From: Anaerolineales bacterium UBA3071
Lineage (GTDB): Bacteria > Chloroflexota > Anaerolineae > UBA3071
Reading direction: 5' to 3'
DNA length: 7,173 nucleotides
NCBI GenBank assembly: GCA_002366755.1
Contig: DFBV01000275.1
Span: 1-7,173, forward strand
This document shows, in pieces, positions 1 through 4,805 of the stretch. Positions within the stretch are counted from its first letter, which is position 1, and every line of letters starts with the position of its first letter. The notes beneath the pieces are model-generated. The model saw nothing but the letters and a program-made list of their open reading frames with translations. It was not told the DNA's origin and searched no databases. The position numbers were made by a program, and so were the translations under genes.

Positions 1-242
1 TCAGCATCACCGGTGATACGCTGACCATCAAGGGCGAGACCAAGTTCGAGGAGAAGGTGGAGCGGGACAACTATATCCGCCAGGAACGGCGCTATGGCCG
101 CTTCTGCCGGGCGGTGGCATTGCCTGGTGGACTGGAGACCGACAAGGCGGAGGCCGACTTCGAGGACGGTGTGCTTACCATCACCTTCCCCAAATCTGAG
201 GAAGTGAAGCCCAAGAGCATCAAGGTGAAGATGAAGAAGTAA
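1..242 (+). CDS. Small heat-shock protein, Hsp20/alpha-crystallin family (5' end outside window)
   Basis: The frame is open from base 3 to the TAA at 240-242 and has no start of its own in the window; the GTG at 57 lies inside the conserved domain and is not the real start. The 79 visible residues are the C-terminal half of an alpha-crystallin domain. They show a GDTLTIKGE strand, the ERRYGRF segment, then FEDGVLTITFPK, which is the family's F-x-D-G-v-L-T signature, and a tail ending SIKVKMKK with an I-x-V-like motif of the kind that docks neighbouring subunits in sHsp oligomers. Such proteins are ATP-independent cytoplasmic holdases that bind unfolding proteins. The segment aligns along its whole length with the next gene, so the two are tandem paralogues. 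The next gene's ribosome site overlaps this stop codon, so they are almost certainly one operon. Confidence 0.93.
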   Translation, partial: SITGDTLTIKGETKFEEKVERDNYIRQERRYGRFCRAVALPGGLETDKAEADFEDGVLTITFPKSEEVKPKSIKVKMKK

Positions 243-252
243 GGAGCGTGAT

Positions 253-699
253 ATGGCAAGGAAGATAACTTACTGGCAGCCGATGAGGGATTTCGTGACC
301 CTGCGCCAGGCGATGGATCGCCTGTTCGAAGAGAGCCTGGTGCACCCAGGCTGGAGTGAGGGCCAGCGCGAGCGCGTTGCTCGCCTGCCGCTGGATGCTT
401 ACTCCACGGAAGAGGAGATCGTGATCATGGCCTCACTGCCTGGTGTCAAGCCTGAGGATGTGGAGATCACCATCGAGGGTGATGCTCTGAGCATCAAGGG
501 CGAGATTCCCGAACCGCCGGCGGACGTGGATTACATCTTGCGAGAGCGGCGCTATGGCCCCTTCTCTCGCACGTTGACCTTCAACATCCCCGTGCAGGCA
601 GACAAGGCAGAGGCAAGCTTCAAGGACGGTTTGCTGACTCTGTCCGTCCCCAAGGCGGAAGAGATCAGGCCGCGGACGATCAAGGTCAAGACGAAGTAG
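253..699 (+). CDS. Small heat-shock protein, Hsp20/alpha-crystallin family
   Basis: This is a complete 148-residue protein, a normal length for bacterial Hsp20. The ATG at 253 is preceded by AAGGAG at 241-246, which overlaps the upstream TAA, so translation of the two genes is probably linked. Residues 1-40 form a short N-terminal arm with an amphipathic stretch (RQAMDRLFEE). The alpha-crystallin domain covers about 43-137. It includes LPGVKPEDVEITIEG (62-76), the ERRYGPFSR segment (98-106) and FKDGLLTLSVPKA (123-135). The tail RPRTIKVKTK carries an I-x-V motif (143-145) for oligomer assembly. Its expected role is ATP-independent binding of unfolding clients until DnaK or ClpB refold them. 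No promoter or CIRCE element can be seen because the operon starts outside the window. It differs from its upstream paralogue mainly between the IKGE strand and ERRYG, where it is a few residues shorter and proline-rich (EIPEPPADVD). Confidence 0.96.
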   Translation: MARKITYWQPMRDFVTLRQAMDRLFEESLVHPGWSEGQRERVARLPLDAYSTEEEIVIMASLPGVKPEDVEITIEGDALSIKGEIPEPPADVDYILRERRYGPFSRTLTFNIPVQADKAEASFKDGLLTLSVPKAEEIRPRTIKVKTK

Positions 700-802
700 C
701 AGCAATACGATACCGACAAGTGCCGCAGCCCCTCAGGCGATTCGCCATTGGCCTGACAGCACCGCAGGGATTGGAGACTGGGATACACTGGAGCACTATG
801 AG

Positions 803-836
803 ACAGCCGAACGGTCAACACGGACCGTTCGGCTGT
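803..836 (+). terminator. Strong hairpin ending the hsp20 operon, shared with the convergent dnaA
   Basis: ACAGCCGAACGGTC (803-816) pairs perfectly with GACCGTTCGGCTGT (823-836) across a 6-base loop, giving a 14-bp stem. An A-T pair at 801/838 can extend it. On the plus strand it is followed by TTCATTGTT, a modest U-tract, so it fits an intrinsic terminator for the Hsp20 genes about 100 bases upstream. It is also 65 bases beyond the dnaA stop, but on the minus strand the stem is followed by CTCATAG with no U-tract. Any role in ending dnaA is therefore weaker. It is the only notable structure in the 201-base convergent gap. Confidence 0.8.
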
Positions 837-900
837 TTCATTGTTCCAGGCCAAGACTTCATCTTTTTGCTGCAGACGCAGCCTCCTGCCATCGAAAAGC

Positions 901-2313
901 TCAGCGGGGCATCACCACGGGCACACGCAATTCCTGCCTCAGTGCTTGGACCCTGCGGCGCAAACCGGCGTCGGTTTCCAACAACCTGGTGATACGCTTC
1001 AACGCATAGCTCACCGTGCTGTGGTCCCGCCCGCCGAGTAGCCTCCCGATGTGGGAGCGGCTGAGCGCTGCTTCCTCGTGCAGCAGGAGTATGGCCGCCT
1101 GCCGGGGTAGCATGATGTGCTTGCCACGCTCCCGACCTTTCAAGCTCTCCACCGTAACCCCAAAGTGCGTTGCCACAAGGGACAGAATGGCTTCGGTACC
1201 CATGGCGGGCTGCGGAGGGATCCAGTCACGCAGCGCCGCCTCGGCCAGAGCCACAGTCAGCGGTTCGCCCATCACCTTCGCCTGAGCCAGTACCTTGTTC
1301 AGCGCTCCTTCTAGTCTGCGCACGCTGCCCGGCAGCCGTTGGGCGATCGACTCGAGCACATCGTCGGGCACGGCACTCCACCCCTTGGCTTCCATCTTCA
1401 TCTGTAAAATGGCAATGCGGGTCTCCAGGCCGGGCGGTTCAAGATCCACACAGAGCCCGCTCTTGAAACGGGAACTCAGCCGCTTCTCCAGAGCGGCAAT
1501 GTGATCGGGCATACTGTCGGCAGAGAGCACGATTTGCTTGCCGGCCATGTGAAGGGCATTAAACGTGTGAAAGAGCTCCTCTTGCGTGCTGTTCTTGCCG
1601 GCGATGAACTGAACGTCATCAAGCAACAGCACGTCAATGGTGCGGTATTTCTGCCGAAACGCCTCGGGGGAGCCATTCTTGAGAGACTCGACGAAATCGT
1701 TGGTGAACCCTTCCGCGGGCACGTACAGGACGCCATAGCCCCGCCGCCGCGCTTCGTGCCCGATGCTGTGCAGCAGATGTGTCTTGCCCAGTCCCACACC
1801 AGCGTAGATGAAGAAGGGATTGTATGCCTGACCAGGCCGTTCGGCCACAGTCTGAGCGGCTACGTGGGCCAGCCTGTTGCTGTTGCCAACAACGAAGGTC
1901 TCGAAAGTATAGCGAGCGTTAAGCATCTGGTGCCCGTTGCCAGCCACGTGGTCAGTTTTGGCAGCCGCGGGGGAGACAGTCTCCAAGAGCGGCGCTGGCC
2001 TGCTCAGGTCATCTCGCACCCTCTTGGGCTGAACCACGAAACGCACCTCAACGGCATGTCCCTTCAGCCAACACAAAGTACGCTTGATGAGAGGATGCAG
2101 CCTGCTGTTCAACCAATCCGCAGCAAAGGAACTGGAGACGCCAATGATGAATTCGCTGTCTTCATAGGCCAGGAAATGGGCACCTCTGAGCCAGGTATCG
2201 TACGTCGCGCGGGCCAACTGGAGTTCCAGGTCCGCTTTGGCGTTCTGCCAGATTTCTTTCGGTGTTGCTTGGTTTGGCGTAGAGGCTGACGACATATCGC
2301 TTCCGAAAGACAC
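901..2313 (-). CDS. dnaA: Chromosomal replication initiator protein DnaA
   Basis: DnaA is the AAA+ ATPase that binds DnaA boxes at oriC, melts the origin and loads the helicase. The protein has 470 residues, close to the usual 440-470. Domain I (about 18-95) has the IWQNAKADLE...TYDTWLRGA pattern. Domain II is a short linker (about 96-130). Domain III (131-365) has LNARYTFETFVVGNSN, Walker A AGVGLGKT (171-178), Walker B VLLLDDVQF (228-236), the sensor 1 region LSADSMP (263-269), the arginine finger region SSRF with R282, and sensor 2 SVRRLEGAL with R332 (330-338). Domain IV (371-470) has the DNA-binding PRQ (403-405) and the signature GRDHSTV (428-434). The start is uncertain: GTG at 2313 has AGGTTAG in front, and ATG at 2295 has GGAAG in front. 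Both leave domain I intact. Oddities are Ala for the first P-loop Gly, Ser where most DnaA sensor 1 motifs have D-R, and no dnaN neighbour. Confidence 0.97.
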   Translation of the reverse strand: MSFGSDMSSASTPNQATPKEIWQNAKADLELQLARATYDTWLRGAHFLAYEDSEFIIGVSSSFAADWLNSRLHPLIKRTLCWLKGHAVEVRFVVQPKRVRDDLSRPAPLLETVSPAAAKTDHVAGNGHQMLNARYTFETFVVGNSNRLAHVAAQTVAERPGQAYNPFFIYAGVGLGKTHLLHSIGHEARRRGYGVLYVPAEGFTNDFVESLKNGSPEAFRQKYRTIDVLLLDDVQFIAGKNSTQEELFHTFNALHMAGKQIVLSADSMPDHIAALEKRLSSRFKSGLCVDLEPPGLETRIAILQMKMEAKGWSAVPDDVLESIAQRLPGSVRRLEGALNKVLAQAKVMGEPLTVALAEAALRDWIPPQPAMGTEAILSLVATHFGVTVESLKGRERGKHIMLPRQAAILLLHEEAALSRSHIGRLLGGRDHSTVSYALKRITRLLETDAGLRRRVQALRQELRVPVVMPR

Positions 2314-2504
2314 CTAACCTGCTCGCGCAGTCCGATATACGGCGCGTTTTCACCCGCGGCACAGCAGGGACAGAGCCACCTGTGCGGGCCTGCCGCAGCA
2401 GAGATCTTCGATCAAACCCCAAACGGTGTTGTCTCGACCAAGGAAGGTGAGGCGGGGGGGGAATGGGGCGGTGCACTGTCAGCTTGGAGATACGCAACCC
2501 GATC

Positions 2505-2538
2505 GGTGGATCAGAGGCTGCATGTCATACGATCCACC
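2505..2538. repeat. Spaced inverted repeat GGTGGATC-N18-GATCCACC upstream of dnaA
   Basis: GGTGGATC (2505-2512) and GATCCACC (2531-2538) are perfect reverse complements separated by 18 bases, with half-site centres 26 bases apart. The spacer is too long and unpaired for a good RNA terminator, so a protein-binding dyad is more natural. The left arm plus one base, GGTGGATCA, matches the reversed DnaA box TGTGGATAA at 7 of 9 positions. The right arm matches the forward box less well (6 of 9). This allows, but does not show, a DnaA autoregulatory site. It lies about 190 bases upstream of the dnaA start. Confidence 0.4.
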
Positions 2539-2646
2539 ATCACTGCGGCCAATGTGGCCGTAGACAGAGCACCGGAAGAGTTGACCTGGCGACCCTTGCC
2601 CAGTCCAGGCCAATGCCCCGCACGCCGAATCTCATGGTCTGCAACC

Positions 2647-2674
2647 ATTATACTCAAGAACGTCGGATCAGCAA
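2647..2674 (-). promoter_or_regulatory. Candidate sigma-70-type promoter for dnaA
   Basis: On the minus strand TTGCTG (2674-2669) is followed after 16 bases by a perfect TATAAT (2652-2647). The -10 match is exact and the -35 matches only in TTG. Transcription would start near 2640 and run toward dnaA, giving a leader of about 325 bases that contains the inverted repeat at 2505-2538. The long leader is unusual, so this could be one of several promoters or a chance match. Confidence 0.35.
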
Positions 2675-2849
2675 CAATGCACCGAGGCGCAAAGTGCCCG
2701 TTTCTTGAGGTTCTTATGTCGAAGGAACGACCATGAGCATGTGTGCGACTTGGCACAAACACTAGTTGTTGTAGTCCGTTTGGCCGCAACCACTAGATAA
2801 CCACTCCGGCTGCCCACGGGCTGTCACTGGGAGCAGCACCGAAGCCCAG

Positions 2850-2868
2850 AAAAAGAGAGCGAAACTCT
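2850..2868 (-). terminator. Weak terminator-like element after leuD
   Basis: Reading the minus strand 14 bases past the leuD stop, AGAG (2868-2865), a 5-base loop and CTCT (2859-2856) are followed by C and five T (2854-2850). The stem is only 4 bp, so the U-tract is the main evidence. It is in the right place to end the leuCD transcript, but I rate it low. Confidence 0.25.
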
Positions 2869-2881
2869 AAGGTTTCTTACG

Positions 2882-3418
2882 TCATGCTGAGTCAGCCTCG
2901 CGCTCCCGCTTGTCGTCGCCCTCGAGCTTCTTTTGCACATATGGAATGAGTCCGCCGGCTGCCAGGATGTCCATGACCTCTGGAGAGAGCGGAGGGAAGG
3001 GATGCTCAGCCCGCGGCGTGGTCACCTCGCCAGCCGCGAAGTCAATGGTCAGTTCCTCGCCCGCCTCCACACTGTCAGCAGCGTCGCACTGCGCGATGGG
3101 CAACCCCTGGTTGATGCAGTTGCGGAAGTAGATGCGGGCGAAGGACTTGGCAACGATGGCCCCCACGCCAGCTTCCTTCAGGCAGACGACTGCCTGTTCT
3201 CGCGAACTGCCGCAGCCAAAGTTGCGCCCGGCAACGATGATGTCGCCGGGTCGTACGTTCTTGACGAAGTCAGGGTCCAGGTCCTCCAGCGCGTGCTGCG
3301 CCATCTCCTTCGGATCGGAGATGCTGTAGGTGTACTTGCCGGGGAATATGACGTCTGTGTTGACGTCATCACCGTACTTCCACACACAGCCGACGAGCTT
3401 GCTTTTCATTCTCTCCAT
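2882..3418 (-). CDS. leuD: 3-isopropylmalate dehydratase-type small subunit (LeuD family)
   Basis: This is the small swivelling subunit that pairs with LeuC to isomerise 2-isopropylmalate to 3-isopropylmalate in leucine synthesis, in the cytoplasm. At 178 residues it is the short LeuD type found in archaea and many non-proteobacterial lineages. Visible motifs are GDDVNTDVIFPGKYTY (16-31), the substrate-contact region, then GRNFGCGSSRE (64-74), which is the family hallmark, and SFARIYFRNCINQGLP (92-107). The charged C-terminal tail (165-176) is extra to the fold. The ATG at 3418 is chosen because AGGGAGG (3426-3432) sits 7 bases ahead, inside the end of leuC; a second Met at residue 4 has poorer spacing. 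The gene starts two bases after the leuC stop, so the pair is translationally linked. The loop reads YTYS rather than a typical LeuD YLVY-like sequence, so a related hydro-lyase substrate (homoaconitate or 2,3-dimethylmalate) cannot be excluded. Confidence 0.93.
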   Translation of the reverse strand: MERMKSKLVGCVWKYGDDVNTDVIFPGKYTYSISDPKEMAQHALEDLDPDFVKNVRPGDIIVAGRNFGCGSSREQAVVCLKEAGVGAIVAKSFARIYFRNCINQGLPIAQCDAADSVEAGEELTIDFAAGEVTTPRAEHPFPPLSPEVMDILAAGGLIPYVQKKLEGDDKREREADSA

Positions 3419-3420
3419 GT

Positions 3421-4674
3421 CTACGCCTCCCTCGGATCAGCGATGGCACCGGCCAGCGCCGAAGCAGCCGCCGTCGCTGGGCTGGCCAGATAGATCTCCG
3501 CCTCCTTGCAGCCCATGCGCCCCTTGAAGTTGCGATTGGCAGTGCTGATGGTCACCTCGCCAGGGGCCATGCAGCCCTGATGCGCACCCAGGCATGGCCC
3601 GCAGCCCGGATTCAGCACCGTGGCTCCCGCAGAGACCAGGTCAGCGATCACACCAGATTGCAGCGCGCCCAGAAGTACTTCCCGCGAGGCGGGCAAGACC
3701 AGCAGCCGCACTCCAGGCGCGATGTGCCGGCCGCGCAGAATCTCGGCCGCCACTTGCAGATCCTCCAGCCGGCCGTTGGTGCAGGTCCCGATGAGCGCCT
3801 GATCGATCCTCGTGCCCACCACCTCCGTCACGCCTACCACGTTGTCCACGCGGTGTGGCCTCGCCACCTGCGGGGCCAAGGCTGTCACGTCGTATTGGAT
3901 GACGCGCTCATAGGCGCCGTCGGCATCTGGATGCACTTCCACGTAGGGCAGGTGGACACGGTCTTGCAGCCACCGCCGTGTCTTACCGTCGGGCAGCACC
4001 ACACCGTTCTTCGCCCCCATCTCAGCAGCCATGTTGCAGAGCACCATGCGGCTGGCGATGCTCATGTCGCGCACCGTTTCGCCGCTGAACTCCACAGATC
4101 GGTAGTCGGCGCCATCCGCCCCCAGATCGCCGATGATGTGCAAGATCACGTCCTTGGCAGACAGGCTCGGCGGCAGCGAGCCATTGATCACGATGCGCAA
4201 GCTCTGCGGGACGCGCAGCCAGATTTCGCCTGTGGCCATCACCGCTGCCGCCTCGGTGCGTCCTATCCCAACGGAGAAAGCCCCAAACGCGCCATGGGTA
4301 GTGGTGTGCGAGTCGCTGCCCACGATGAGCGCACCGGGCCAGGCGTGTCCCTTCTCCGGCAGCACCTGGTGGCAGATGCCCTCGCCCACGTCGTAGAAGG
4401 CGGTGATGCCTTGCTGGCGCACGAAGGCTCGTATCTCCTTGTGGTTTCGAGCGGTGGTTTCGTTGGCCGCTGGCACCACGTGGTCCAGCACGACGACGCT
4501 TATCGCCGGATCGGCCAGATGTTGCACACCAATGCGGGCGAACTTCCGGGCGATGGCCGCCGTGTTGTCGTGGGTCAGCAGTTTGTCGGGACGCACGGTG
4601 ACGATCTGGCCAGGAACGACATGACTCAGATCGGCCTTGCGCGCCAAGACTTTCTGTGCGAAAGTGAATGCCAT
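3421..4674 (-). CDS. leuC: 3-isopropylmalate dehydratase-type large subunit (LeuC/aconitase family)
   Basis: This is the iron-sulfur large subunit of isopropylmalate isomerase, acting with the LeuD encoded directly downstream. It has 417 residues, matching the shorter LeuC type of archaea and many bacteria rather than the roughly 470-residue enterobacterial type. The three cluster cysteines are C298 in GTCTNGR and C358 and C361 in NPGCGPCLG. Other family motifs are THDNTA (34-39), LDHVVPAAN (63-71), GSDSHTTTHGAFGAF (119-133), TGEIWLRVP (148-156) and NRNFKGRMG (380-388). The ATG at 4674 has GAAGGGGGG a few bases upstream. No leuA, leuB or ilv gene is in the window. Substrate specificity inside this family (isopropylmalate, homoaconitate, dimethylmalate) is not fixed by sequence alone, though the isopropylmalate role is the default. 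The leader holds a candidate promoter at 4759-4764. Confidence 0.94.
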   Translation of the reverse strand: MAFTFAQKVLARKADLSHVVPGQIVTVRPDKLLTHDNTAAIARKFARIGVQHLADPAISVVVLDHVVPAANETTARNHKEIRAFVRQQGITAFYDVGEGICHQVLPEKGHAWPGALIVGSDSHTTTHGAFGAFSVGIGRTEAAAVMATGEIWLRVPQSLRIVINGSLPPSLSAKDVILHIIGDLGADGADYRSVEFSGETVRDMSIASRMVLCNMAAEMGAKNGVVLPDGKTRRWLQDRVHLPYVEVHPDADGAYERVIQYDVTALAPQVARPHRVDNVVGVTEVVGTRIDQALIGTCTNGRLEDLQVAAEILRGRHIAPGVRLLVLPASREVLLGALQSGVIADLVSAGATVLNPGCGPCLGAHQGCMAPGEVTISTANRNFKGRMGCKEAEIYLASPATAAASALAGAIADPREA

Positions 4675-4699
4675 GTTTCCCCCCCTTCACTCAATAGAA

Positions 4700-4761
4700 A
4701 ATGGGCGACACCCACCGCTGGTAGCGCCGTGCAGCGCAAACGGTGGTCAGCGTCACCCATT
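4700..4761 (-). terminator. Long imperfect hairpin between the modular surface-protein gene and leuC
   Basis: Three helices stack in one 62-base element. AATGGG/CCCATT plus GAC/GTC form the base (with one wobble in the minus-strand RNA), CCACCG/CGGTGG form the middle, and GCGC/GCGC form the top with a 6-base loop. On the minus strand the structure is followed by TTCTATT, so together with its own terminal TT it makes a U-rich tail. The natural reading is an intrinsic terminator for the gene ending at 4802. The outermost arm overlaps the -10 hexamer at 4759-4764, so a leuC transcript starting near 4752 would lack part of the 5' arm and could not form the full hairpin. Confidence 0.55.
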
Positions 4762-4764
4762 ATA
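4759..4764 (-). promoter_or_regulatory. Candidate -10 element for leuCD
   Basis: The minus strand reads TATAAT exactly at 4764-4759, 84 bases upstream of the leuC start codon. A -35 hexamer at the expected distance would fall inside the palindrome at 4777-4805 and does not resemble TTGACA; there is only a partial extended -10 (GGC before the hexamer). Transcription would begin near 4752, giving a leader of roughly 78 bases. The position before an operon supports it and the missing -35 weakens it. Confidence 0.35.
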
Positions 4765-4776
4765 GCCCAAGGGACA

Positions 4777-4805
4777 GTAGGGGCGGGTTTGAAACCCGCC
4801 CCTAC
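4777..4805. repeat. REP-like perfect palindrome (GAGLKPAPT-type intergenic repeat)
   Basis: GTAGGGGCGGGTTT (4777-4790) pairs without mismatch to AAACCCGCCCCTAC (4792-4805) around one central G, a 14-bp stem. Read on the plus strand from 4780 it encodes GAGLKPAPT, a peptide I recall recurring in spurious proteins of many genomes because this repeat is dispersed between genes; that link is from memory, not from this window, where only one copy is present. The minus-strand arm contains the TAG (4804-4802) that ends the large gene to the right. As a stem-loop at the end of a transcript it may also stabilise or terminate that mRNA. Confidence 0.8.

Larger units (their letters stand above)
2314..2881. 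other. 568-base intergenic region between dnaA and leuD, no convincing gene
   Basis: Short open frames exist here on both strands (for example 2511-2789 minus and 2463-2708 plus). None has a family resemblance I recognise or a good ribosome site, so I leave them out. The region holds a consensus minus-strand -10 hexamer (2647-2652), a spaced 8-bp inverted repeat (2505-2538), a run of eight G at 2454-2461 followed by GGGG, the hexamer CACTAG repeated 31 bases apart (2760-2765 and 2791-2796), and a weak terminator-like element just after leuD. I found no tRNA-like sequence and no cluster of consensus DnaA boxes, so nothing here shows it to be oriC. It serves as the upstream region of dnaA and the downstream region of leuD. 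Confidence 0.6.

Noticed and set aside
1501..2289. Plus-strand open frame (262 codons) opposite dnaA
   Set aside because: It is fully antisense to dnaA, has no recognisable domain and no ribosome site; it is a by-product of the codon bias of dnaA.
2463..2736. Two overlapping plus-strand frames in the same gap
   Set aside because: Mutually overlapping in different frames, unlike any family I know, with compositions typical of random GC-rich frames.
2511..2789. Minus-strand 92-codon frame between dnaA and leuD
   Set aside because: No family resemblance and no convincing ribosome site. It covers the candidate promoter and inverted repeat, so noncoding is the simpler reading. A decayed gene remains possible, but nothing positive supports it.
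2314..2881. oriC next to dnaA
   Set aside because: No cluster of TTATCCACA-like boxes, no clear AT-rich unwinding region and no dnaN neighbour; only one 7-of-9 box-like site was found.
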